Assembly: GCA_002633005.1 (NCBI GenBank)
Contig: NMRA01000264.1
Location: 506,859 to 570,858, forward strand
Source: Phoronis australis
Lineage: Eukaryota; Phoronida; Phoronidae
DNA: 64,000 nt
Reading direction: 5' to 3'
Part shown: positions 48,501 to 60,800 of the stretch, piece after piece
Position numbering within the stretch: position 1 is the first letter of the stretch
Layout: every line of letters begins with the position of its first letter
Notes under the pieces: generated by a model
The model's input: only the letters and a program-made list of their open reading frames with translations
What the model was told of the DNA's origin: nothing
Database searches by the model: none
Position numbers and translations under genes: made by a program

Positions 48501-49250
48501 TCACTACTCCAAAGGCTCACTACTCCGAAGGCTCACTACTTCGAAAGTTCGATTCTCCAAAACCACGTTCACTACTACGAAGCCAGAGTGCTAGTGTCTC
48601 GTTAGAAAAACAAGATATCGCGAGATATCGCCGTGTATTTTCAACGAGGGCCCATGAGTTTGGCTAGGATTTTCTTGCCGTGAGACAGTTATTGAACAGT
48701 GTCAATTACTCGGCCGAAATTTCAATTCACCACTCTGACTGTCTGGTGAGTCGGAGCTGATATGCATAAAGTATGGCAGCTGTCTCCATTTAGTAACCAG
48801 TTATATGAAGGATACATTCAAGTGGAAAATGAACTTAACTTTCAACAATATTAAGGTCACAAAAAATACCCACTATCTGCGAACTTTCAGTACTCGGGGG
48901 CTGGGGGGCTATAGCCTCCTTTTTCGGTGCTTAAAATTTATGTTAAAAAAATGTGAATCCCAGAAATTTGTGGTTGTTCCTTTTCGGAGAGCATTTTTCT
49001 ACTGTCGCTGACTTTTGTTTACGCTGCTGTCCTATATTCACACTGCATGAATAACACACCGGCCAGATATGTGTTTACTGTAGATGTATGTGCTTCAAGC
49101 ACGCGATTACTAAACATTACTGCAGAAACGAAATAGTTGCTGTTACGTCACTTGCATGACAAGGCTAAAAATCGTTCATAATCCGCCATTTTCTTTCTTT
49201 GTTGTAAAGCTAACCAATGACTGCCGAGGTTATATCAACCACGGGCGTCC
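45530..49250. other. Intergenic stretch upstream of the TIR gene
   Basis: Short ORFs without motifs. A small cluster of GGCTCACTACT(C/T)CGAA repeats lies at 48500-48590. No exon with both splice signals and a recognisable motif was found. Confidence 0.3.
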
Positions 49251-49950
49251 TCAGCTTCTGATCGTCCACAATATACTATATATAATACTACAAGGCATGA
49301 CACTCCCGATCAGAAATTCCACGGGTTCTTTACATCTGCCGTCCATATCAAACTCAAAACACAATAAATTTACACAAAACAAAGTTTCAACAAACCAGTA
49401 GCAATTTTTCTTTCTTCTAATGCCGTTCACGGTGTCCTGCTCTAGCGAGATCGCAACAAATTCGAGGTCAAAGCACAAAAATGTTCTCAAAAAGCCAACG
49501 CATCGAGCTTCCTTGGACGGTTCGAGGTCAAGGACGGTACGGAATTATCCGATGAGTGACAGATGGACGGCCTTGGGATACATATAGTATCTTTGCATTT
49601 TTCTTACGTAACTATAAAATCTTTGGAAATGCTTTGGAGTTGTCGATGCCGTGACACTCCGTGACAAATCGGCAATTGCCGTACCGTCCTTGACCTCGAA
49701 CCGTCCAAGGAGGCTCGATGCGTTGGCTTTTTGAAAACCTTTTTGTGCTTTGACCGCGAATTTGTTGCGATTTCGCTGGAGCAGGCCACCGTGAATGGTA
49801 TTAGAAGAAAGGACCTTGTTTTGTATAAATTTATTGAGTTTTGTGTTTGATATGGATGGCTGAAGTGAAGCACCCGTGGAAATTCTGGTCGGGAGTCCGT
49901 GTCATACCTTGTAGTATTATACATGGTGTATTGGGGGATCAAAAGCTGAA
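49251..49950. repeat. Foldback 3: ~300-bp inverted arms, 100-bp spacer
   Basis: Left arm 49251-49560, right arm 49661-49950. Strong inner match: AAAAAGCCAACGCATCGAGC and GGACGGTTCGAGGTCAAGGA, with inverse counterparts at 49679-49732. Outer match: TCAGCTTCTGATC versus GATCAAAAGCTGA. Arms are more diverged than those of foldbacks 1 and 2. ORFs inside are by-products. Confidence 0.8.
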
Positions 49951-51860
49951 GACGTCTGTGACATCAACCAGTGATAAAACGCGTGCTACTGTAGGATACC
50001 TGCGTGTTCTCTACACTCAGGGAACCAGCGAGCTTAAAAATATTGCTATGGACAAATTGTGGAGCAGTGCGTGAGCCAATTCCAAGTAGGCCTACCCTAG
50101 TAAAGACTATACATCGCCGTCAAGGTTCTTACATATTCCGTTTCAACATGTGCTGCGGAACGGAGTTTCCGCACAACGAACATCCTCAGGGAAACACAAT
50201 GGCTACAACGAGACCTCGGTCTCTTTGGGACATTCCCAGATGAAATGAATTCTCAATAGGATATTGCAGTAGTTTTCCTATGTATGTAGGATAACCTATA
50301 TTTATACACTCTTCTCCAAAACATTTCTAGCAATTATTTTTAAAATGTTCCACTTTCGTATGTGGGGCTATAAAAATAGGATTTACATGATTTTGACAAA
50401 AAAAAAAAACATTTACAAGTTGCATAGGACAAAAACGAGCTTGATTCCGTTAAATATTGTACTATATTATTATCACCCCAGTTTAATTTCTCTCTGTTTC
50501 TCTGTTTCATTATCATAATGGTATTAATGAGAACGGCAATATCTAACTTAAACTCAAGTGGTTAGTGACCGAAGTGTTTACTTAGATGTTTTATGCTTTG
50601 CTTTTGGCAATAATCTTTTTGGAGTCACATAACAAATGAATTGTCTCATGATGTCATTCCAAAACCTGTTGCCTATTGATCAGTTTCACATGTTTTTTAC
50701 TAGATCCTCTTTTGTGATTGGTCCCTCTTCCACTAAGTTTTGTCTGACTCGTGGCTATCCCGATATTTATATCTCAGTCGATAATGTTACCCTCGAGTCC
50801 CGTCACCTTACCCTCCCTCCTTTAAAGTAAGATACGGGTACTTTATGCTGACACTTCTCACGGTCGGGGCCCGCTCAGTTTTATCGTAAAACATGTTTTT
50901 ACAGCTGAAGAAGCAATACTTTTGCCAAGTTGCAAAAAAACAAACGTTTTGAATCACGCATATGTTCTGCAGTCAGTCAGAAGAAACAAGCCACTTATAA
51001 ACCTAACTTAAGTCGAAAGCCTCTCTATCAGCATGCAGGTATTCATTTTATGTTGCACACATGTATGTTCTCAGAAACACTAAGACTTAAATGTCGTAGA
51101 CAATATTAAGTTTAATTCCAAGGCCGCATATGCACGAAAGTTCGCTGGAACATTGAGGTGAGACTCGACTAAATAAGTTCCATGAAAAGCGATACCAGGT
51201 CTGATACTGAGGTTATATGTGTGGTCAATATCGCTGGCATTATGTCTCCTTGCTGCCTAACTCTGATTTGTTTCATCCATGTCGAGGACGTCAAGAAAAG
51301 CATAAACAGCAAGTAAAAACGTTCAGGGTTGTTTTCCGTTGAAGCAAGAATCTCGCGATAGCACAAAATCACCAAGTTTCTAAATATATCACCAAGCGTT
51401 ACGAGCAAAGCACGTGATCACACTAGCTTTTCTCGTGATAGTTTTGGGTCTACGGAACGCAATCGAGGTCTAAAACGTTCAATTTCTAAGGACGTGAGAC
51501 GAGAATTTTCAATGATGGAAATAAAAACGAATGATAAATGCTGATTTTATTTTCCAGTATATTTAACTTATTCAACAGAAACATGATTACAACAGCACGA
51601 ACTTTTGTATAAAGTGATCCTCAAAACCAACAGAAGTAGTTAAACGAATATAAAATCTAATACAAACATCCTTCCAAGTATATATCATGAGATTGGTAAA
51701 TGTTATACCTGATGTCGAATTTCCAAATTTTGAGTTGGCGTTATTCAAGACAAATTAAGAACACAACCAAAACAATTCCTAAGCTTTTGTTATTACATGT
51801 ACACTATTAACGCACAAGGTTACTCAGAGTTCAGTAGGGAAGTCGTGAGAATTCATCATG
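49951..51860. other. Intergenic stretch, nothing clear
   Basis: Downstream of the gene ending at 51861 on the minus strand. Short ORFs only; no repeats recognised apart from a poly(A) run near 50399. Confidence 0.3.
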
Positions 51861-54800
51861 TCAGAATTCCTTCCTCGCTTCATCGAGTCGTTCTTCTCTG
51901 CTGGCAATCTGCACTGATTTTTCCCTCGTGTAGAAAGTGTAATCTGTAACGCAAACACATCATTTTTTAAAACGAATGATGAAACAAGAACCTGCTATGA
52001 AACAAGAACCTGCTATGAACTCTGTGAAAACATCAACTTTTACTTCACAAGCGCATGTGTTCTTTCAAAGCATAGTCATCGCGTTTGTTTAAGTTGAAAT
52101 GGTTACAGAAAATACCTTACAATTCCCCCGACGTTCTACTGCCCTGGTGACCCCGGCCCCTGGCTTCAAAATAATGACATCCTTCATTTCTTCCCGAGTC
52201 TACAACAATTTTTATCTTGGCAAGGAACAAGATGAGACCGATTTTATAACATTGTAAGAAGCCTAATAAGCAAGACGTCGCTTTTTGACAGAAGGCGCGG
52301 GTTTATTGCCCCTTTAATGATATTTTCTAAATGTACGAAGGAGATCACTTGGCACTTTGCAAAACAAACAATAGAACGGTGGCAGCCTCGTTTGTCATTC
52401 ACCCACAAAAGATCACAACCAAAAGCCCGCCAGTCGGGTCTATCTTGATATCTTGAACTAACTTGATGGTTTTCGTGGTATTAGTTATTTTCATGACCCT
52501 ATTATCTTTACAAATAATAACGTTTGCTACACTTTGCTTACCATTGAAATTGTTATCTACGTAGAGTGAGTGAGGATAGCTTAGGCACATCTATGCTTGG
52601 CTGTTTGAGGTTAGGGGGGCTCGAGACATAACTTTCGCCGAAAAACTGGCGTATAATTTCAAACACTTGATGCAGTTCCAGTTCTACGCACCTCCCCCCC
52701 ACTTTACACTTTACACCCTCAGTCGCCACTAATTTCACCCCTGGCCGCTGTCGGTTTCACTCCTCGACCACCGCCGATTATACCGATTACATGTCTTTCC
52801 CGTGTGATCCATTGGATGCTCCGTTGCCCAATACGCCAATAGCAGCATTTTTTTCGTAATATCGGTTCTTAAAAAATTATGCACATGAACGAAATTACTG
52901 CTCACTTTACGTTTGTGAAGGCGGTTTGGTGTAGTCTCTGGCTTCCGGGAAATTGCGCTGCTTAGACTTGCGTATAAGTTGGACTGGAGCCGGTAGGGGT
53001 TGTAGCTGTCCAGTGTCTCCAACTGTTGGGATAGTCACAACTATGGTTACCATTTCCAGATTTAAAGCGGCTATAAACCCAAATTCCGTCTTTTGATTTA
53101 CACCTTTTATCTCTATGAAATTGGTCTCAACTTCCTCCTTCTTCAGGTGAGAATTGGTTTTTTGGACGCATCAAAAACGCTTCGTTATTTTTCTTGGACN
53201 TTTCGTACCTTTCTAATTTTTATAAAAGGTCACAAAAGTTTATGAAAAGGTGAACAAAATGTAGCCTTTTTATGACCTTTTGTGCCATACAAAATCCATT
53301 TTTTCGTGCAGTGGTACTGTTAGCGTGTGACATGACTTCGATCCTAGAAATGGACTTGGTGTGTTTATGTACAGTTATGGCACTTACTTATGTACAACGA
53401 GTGAGCCTTGTTGCCTCAGTTGGTTATTGGGTGGAATTAGCATTGTTGCCTAAGTTGGTTATTGGGTGGAGATTTTTGCAGTTTTCATATGTTCACCTAC
53501 TTATGTGGTAGCTGAGGCATTGGCTATGCCTTTGAGTGTGTTACTTAACTTTAGCGCACAAAAATGTTGTCTTCTGCATTTAGGCAAGATGAAGGGGATA
53601 TCACAGTTAATTCTTTCTCTTGTTGGGGATACTAGATGAAACGAAAATACTGTCCTTGTCTACCGGGATTTTCCGTAGATAAGCCCATAGGCCTGTATTC
53701 GGAAAATCAAAATTTTCAGGCATTTCAGTAACACCAAATAAACGCCTAGGCGTTTATTCGCAAAGGGGGGATGTAAACGGAAAGTCATAGCCTCGGCTAA
53801 TAAGAAAATATCAGAGACTTTTTTGCATAAAACCATGCCTATTAAGTTTACCGGTAAGTTAATAAATACATAGTTACCCAACATTTTGTCCATTTTTATA
53901 TGATAAATGCTCTACAAATTGTGGCTGAAAGTTGACGCCAAGGGCCGCTTTAAGAGGTAATTTTTCGAATAAACGCCCCACTATGTGGACACTTGACACC
54001 AGAAGTTTTAACACCAAATAAACACTCATGGGCGTTTCATCGTGTGGGCTTATCTACGGAGTTTTCTATCATATTAGATTATGTATACGTTTTTGCATTC
54101 TCAAAGTGTATAAACACGTTACTTCATACCAAACAATTTTATTTTGTCCAGCTCCATGCACAAAAAGCAAAGTCTGGAAAGTGGCTTTTTCACTCATTAC
54201 ATCTCTGTTCATTCTTACTGTTACAAGAGACCTCGCATACATGCTCAGTCAGAAACATGTAAACGTTCTTTGTTACGTCGTTTTCGCTTAAGTCGACGCT
54301 CAAAAGCGTATTCTGTCCTGACAGCAATGATCTGTTCATATCACTGCTTTCTATTTTAACTTTGCGGTACAAAATGGATAGTGTGCGGTTGTTTGATCTG
54401 TAGAGAGCACTGTGACCTCAGCTAATTTAGGGAATCTCGGGACAACTGTCATCGAGTAGCCCCACAAATACGCATACTCCGCTGCTTTTTAAAGTTGGAT
54501 TTTGACTTTCTGATTATACGTTCCAATTCTTTCACACTTATGGATAAAATGACATATTTGTAGCTCCGATACCGCAACAACGGACGGTTTGTACTAAACT
54601 ACATATATCGGGACTGAATATTGCTCTGTAAACCTGCACCAAACTTACCTGATTTAAGGACAAGTGAACTGCCTGTAAACTTTCTTCAACTGCTGGCTCA
54701 TTCAAACGGGGCTGTGTCGTATTGGGCAACATCAGCTCGGAAACTGCTACAGGCCGAACGAGCAAGGCACATGTTTGAGATGGCAGGAAGGCGAAATACC

Positions 54801-57800
54801 CTAATGGCTTGGCCGCGGCCAGTCCCTTGCTATTGTTGGAAGGTTTGGTTGAGGATTGCTTCAACTGTCCTATCAGAGCAATTTCCTATTGAAACAGCAT
54901 TCAGAAAAAACACTATAAAATTAAGACAAAGGACGTAAGTGGCATGCACCAGGAAACTGTAGAACAGTTTAATCTACACACGTTTAGCTGCCAACGTTGT
55001 ATTTTTAACTGAAGCGTTTGGGGGTTTAAATACACGTACATTTCCATCGCAATTTTAGGGTTGGTTCACCCCAAAAAACTCAGACGCATCTTCTTGCTTT
55101 ACTGATAATTTAGCTGTTCTTAGAACCCTATGGCGGCAAGGAATATCATGAGATTGACTTTCGTTCTTTAACCAGCTAAACAGGGCGAAGTTCAACTTCC
55201 GGACTATACCTCAATAAATGTTTCTCACTAAATGCCAGAGTTGTCGATAACTTGCTTTGCCTATTGTTTATGATTTCGAATATGAAAAAACAAAACTCGT
55301 TAAATAAATGATCCCAGATAAAAGGAAAATATTTGTTAACCTTTTCTTGTAAACTTTGGCACAAGGCATAGAAGTGTTGCTGGTTACATTCCAACTCGTT
55401 CCAGTCGATCTTCCAGCAACTTGTAGCTGTTACAATGCATGGCTAAGTGAAGCAGAGGCGCATTAGTTACTTACTGTTAATGTAAAAACATTTTGATAAT
55501 TTGAATAAATATACGTAAATAAAACAACAAAAATGGATCACTGACAAACCTATTTGCAACACACAATGTAACAAATCCAGATACAAAATGTGTAACTTTA
55601 TCATCCTCAATACTTCCTTCCAGTCTTCTCAAACCAATGAATACTTCGAAATAAAACTGCACCACCAACATTTACCTAATAACAAAATGTTCCATTCAAT
55701 ATGTAGGACAAACTCAACATAATCTCGGTTTCGCAATCATAGATTTAACATAATACATAAAAATATTTCTGATACTATAGATAATCATTTCAATTCCAAA
55801 AACCATAATCTACAAGATCTTTCTGTACAAATAATAGAAAAACTCCAATTTCCCAGTACCCCCCACAGACTCAAAAGAGAACAATTTTGGATAGCTAAGC
55901 TTAACACACTTGAACCCAATAGATTAAACATAAATACTTCTGAAATCATATCCTTAAATTACTTTCTTCCACAACAATTTATCATGTTCATTACGCCAAG
56001 TACCTGATGTCATTTGTTATGTGGTGTTTGATTTTACTTTATTTCTATTTCTGTTGACAAAGATGTTATCATATCCGAAAATTTCAGTGATCCATTTTTG
56101 TTGTTTAATTTACCCATATTTATTCTACTTTCGACACACAAGTGTATCCTTTAGAGGATCTGGATCGCCTCTTTTAGTTTCAGATTTATTTTCTACATAA
56201 TTTTTGATAATTTGATAACATTTGGTTCAAGAGAGCTTGCTTAACATACTGAAATAAAACGAGGCCCAGGGAACAGTCTCTGAAGGTATTAGACCATATT
56301 CCATACACCGCTCCTTACCCGACATAAACATTGTTGTTGCTTTGTTAGGAAAGTACCAATTGCTTTTTCATGTAAGAATGCATTTTATATAGATACTGGT
56401 GTTGCTATGAGACGAATGGTGGTGAACTATCCATCATTGACAACTTTGTGGAAGGCGGTCTAGAGTTGTTTCAAGAGCTTAAAGTCCTCCACTGCTTCGT
56501 TTCCAAGTAATGCGTTACTTTAAAAAGAACGTTAACTTACTGCTTTGAGATGCATGGCTACTTGAAAACAAATGAAAAATCGAGCTTACCATTCCAAACA
56601 AGACAGATTCACATAGACTGCTTATTGGAACTAAGTGAACGGCTTGTATCCTGTGGATGTCTACGGATAACCCTTGACCTCTTGTATAGGGAGGAGCAGA
56701 AGACTTTAAACAGGTTATGCTTGGCTGGAGGTGCTTAATATAAAGTGAAATGTAAAGTTAGGCCAAGAATGTTGTTGGCTGTGGTCTGATTGACGCAATA
56801 TTATTTCAGTTGTTCACCTATACAAAAAAGAAAATCCACAAGAGACGGTATTTTTTACTGAGCCCTGACCGCTTTCATAGGAGGCGGGGAGAGTTGACGG
56901 CACAACAGCCAAAAGCAAAAATATATCTCGCAAGTCGTAAAAGTCGCGGCCACTATTGCAGTATTTTTCGCCGCTATGACGGCGATGACTTTTACACAGA
57001 CCATCCGCATTAGAATGGGTACATCAAGTCTGCGAAATTTTTCACGTCATCTACATTGTATACATTATAGCTAATTATGAATCGCTTGGCAAATCATAGT
57101 GTTTTAAGCAGACGATATCGTGGTTGAAATTGACATGGGCGGGCGCTTTTTTAAATCAGTGAGCACAAATCTCAATATGAACCGGGGTACAGAGAGGAAC
57201 CAACTATACCTTTTGACCTTATCAAAGTCTATCACAACTTATGCAGAGACACGCCCCATTCTAACATTGTAACAAATCTACAGAGTATCCATCTGAGTAG
57301 CTAGGCATACCAGAATTGTTATTGTGAAGTGACTGAATCGGTTATTCATAGAAATATAGAGATAATTTTCTAACGTGTTACGATTTACGAAAAAAGGAGA
57401 AACCAAACAAAGAGTGGTGATGCTTTTCCTGAGTTTGTTAGTTTGCGAAATAAGTTGGATATCATGCTGTAGAGATTTATTGCAAATGAAGTGTTTGTAT
57501 GCTCGTATGACTGAAACCAAAGCTTTTAACCGTTTTTGAAGGGGCAACTCCCAGAATATACTTACATATTGGCCTGAATGAGGAAGTTGCGCTGGGTTTA
57601 TTAAACAGTCGCGTACATCGCATTTCAAAACGAAGTTTTCACCTGTAAAAAATATTAGAAAAACACCTCGACGTTTGTTTGAAGATTCAGAGAAATGTCA
57701 CTGTGTTCGTTTTACAAACGATATATCTTATAAATGCATTTCCCACGAGGTTGCAGATGTTCTTTTGTGCCAGATCGGACATTGGTTCAACAGTGATTCC

Positions 57801-60800
57801 AATACAAGCAGTTAAACATTTGCTGTGCCTGGTGGAGAAAAAGATGTAAGGTTGTGTGGGACCATATTGACAAGTCTATATTGATATAAGTATCTACAAA
57901 ACTATAGATTTTTACTCAGTGAAAGGATATATTTTCCCAATTTAATTAATTTTCTGAAAGTAGAAAGACTTAATAGAAATGTGCCATCACTGGGGTCAAG
58001 CGAGCATGTCTTTTTAGTTTAGTAAAATTTAGTAAAACAAGAAACGTACATTCATAGCAAAGCCACTGTACAGTATCAATATCATGACTAAATTTCGATT
58101 GATATAAAATTCAAGATGAAATCTCAAAAGCGCTATCACAGTTTTTGTGTTATGCAACTATTTGAGTTGTACATGAAGCGCTATATTTGATAGCTTCTCC
58201 TTACAGCGTTTTTGGAAACAGTGCATAAATATGACATCTGCAATTTTCACACGAGTCTGATTAACCATTTGTATGATATAATGTTCCAATTTTAGACCAG
58301 TTAGAACATGGGTATTGTAACAAGGAGTTGTGGCTTAATTTACTCTCCCTCCCTCTCTCTCTCCCTCTCTCTCTCTCTCTCCCTCCCTCTCTCTCTTCCT
58401 CCCTCCCTCTCTCTCTTCCTCCCTCCCTCTCNNNNNNNNNNNNNNNNNNNNNNNNNNNNNNNNNNNNNNNNNNNNNNNNNNNNNNNNNNNNNNNNNNNNN
58501 NNNNNNNNNNNNNNNNNNNNNNNNNNNNNNNNNNNNNNNNNNNNNNNNNNNNNNNNNNNNNNNNNNNNNNNNNNNNNNNNNNNNNNNNNNNNNNNNNNNN
58601 NNNNNNNNNNNNNNNNNNNNNNNNNNNNNNNNNNNNNNNNNNNNNNNNNNNNNNNNNNNNNNNNNNNNNNNNNNNNNNNNNNNNNNNNNNNNNNNNNNNN
58701 NNNNNNNNNNNNNNNNNNNNNNNNNNNNNNNNNNNNNNNNNNNNNNNNNNNNNNNNNNNNNNNNNNNNNNNNNNNNNNNNNNNNNNNNNNNNNNNNNNNN
58801 NNNNNNNNNNNNNNNNNNNNNNNNNNNNNNNNNNNNNNNNNNNNNNNNNNNNNNNNNNNNNNNNNNNNNNNNNNNNNNNNNNNNNNNNNNNNNNNNNNNN
58901 NNNNNNNNNNNNNNNNNNNNNNNNNNNNNNNNNNNNNNNNNNNNNNNNNNNNNNNNNNNNNNNNNNNNNNNNNNNNNNNNNNNNNNNNNNNNNNNNNNNN
59001 NNNNNNNNNNNNNNNNNNNNNNNNNNNNNNNNNNNNNNNNNNNNNNNNNNNNNNNNNNNNNNNNNNNNNNNNNNNNNNNNNNNNNNNNNNNNNNNNNNNN
59101 NNNNNNNNNNNNNNNNNNNNNNNNNNNNNNNNNNNNNNNNNNNNNNNNNNNNNNNNNNNNNNNNNNNNNNNNNNNNNNNNNNNNNNNNNNNNNNNNNNNN
59201 NNNNNNNNNNNCCTCCTTCCATCCCTTCCTTCATCTCTCCCTCCCTCTCACTCTGTTTGTATATGTTTAAACCAAATGGTCAAATCACCTGTGTTGACTG
59301 AAGGGAGCACCAGTCGCAGATTCTCTGTGTCTGTGCTGTAATCCACTAGCCATGACTTAAAGTGGTTCTGTAAGCTCAGCAACTCTGACCAATGAGTTAA
59401 AACATGAAGCAGGTTATTATTACTGACATTTCATAAACGTATGGCATTCCTGACAATAAAGGGAGACAAAAGTCTTTGAATACATGATTGGTGTATGAAT
59501 GAAATTATAAAATGTGCACTATAAGGAAATTGGAAGCAGAAAGAAATGACATTCATGAAAATATAAATATAGATTAGTCCATCTGTTTCATTGTGGTTAT
59601 AAACTTCATGAAACGACTTCTAAAAGCAAAACTCAACCCCAATGATATTCTTTCCACATGACAGTATCAATTTTCAAAGTATAAGGAGTGAGGAACAGAG
59701 AGGGAGGAAGAGGGAGGGTGGCCCGGGGGGGTAGAGAGAGAGAAAAGGAAATGGAGAGGAAGAACGAGAGTCAGACAGAGAAGGAGGGAGGTAGGGCGTA
59801 GGAGGGAGAGTGGGGAAGGAGAATTGGGGGAGGAGGAGGGATAGATTGCGTATGGTTACTTTTTTCGTCGCGTTGCAATAGGAACCAAAACACGACGACA
59901 GCATTTCACCCGCAGTCATGTCTGAAGCATTAATACCTGGTCGCACGTAAATAACGTCTACGTTGCAATCAAAACTTCCCGAGTCAGATCCATCAGACCT
60001 TGCACTTCTCTGGCTGTTGGCCGAATTATCACTGTCGTTGGCTTGGATGCAGACGACCTGTACCTATAATGCACTAGTAATGCTCTGCTAAAGCTGTTAT
60101 GAACTCCCCTTCAGTCAAAAATGACTAAAATTATAGTGAAAGTGGTCACGAGTGCTTCTTATTAGCATTAGAAATGATTTCCGAGATTTAAAAATAGTGA
60201 GTTCGTTTTGAGGAACGTAGCCTAGAGGATATGCTCGTACCTAAAAATTACCTGCGGGTTTAGCAAATTGATTGGGCATGGTTTCGTGTAGGCCTAACGT
60301 TCTTCCCAAGCGCAGAACACTTTTAAATTGAGTAAAGAACTAAGTAAATAACGGTGAGCTGGATAGAGAATAGTGGATGAACTTGTGTTTTGACCGGCTG
60401 ATAAATAGAGAATCCTACACCAGTCTCAGGCTTATGACATGGACAAAACCTCTTGGAAATTTCGTCAAAATCCCGAGGCTTACCCGCTCGTGAGCACTGC
60501 TAGACAGTCTAACAGCGTTTCTTGAGTTGGGGCTCGTCTCCGTTTGAATGAACGTGAATATGGAATTCGCCGCCAAAGATGGGTCCGTTTAAGAGGTTGT
60601 TTGCATGTCCTTCCGACTGGGACCTCGTGCACTTGCGACACCCGAGATGTCAATCATAACCTTGTCACCTTCTCGGAATTACGGCATTGTTTGGGTGGTT
60701 CTTTCATTGTTTTGCAGACGATAAAACATGTGCACACCCCAATTGGTGAAGTGGGTAAAAAGGTCCGACTCAGAGAAACAAAGTCCGAGAAAACGAGACA

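Noticed and set aside
58308-59341. ORFs of about 300 residues on both strands
   Set aside because: Almost entirely X from a 780-base N gap flanked by simple repeats.
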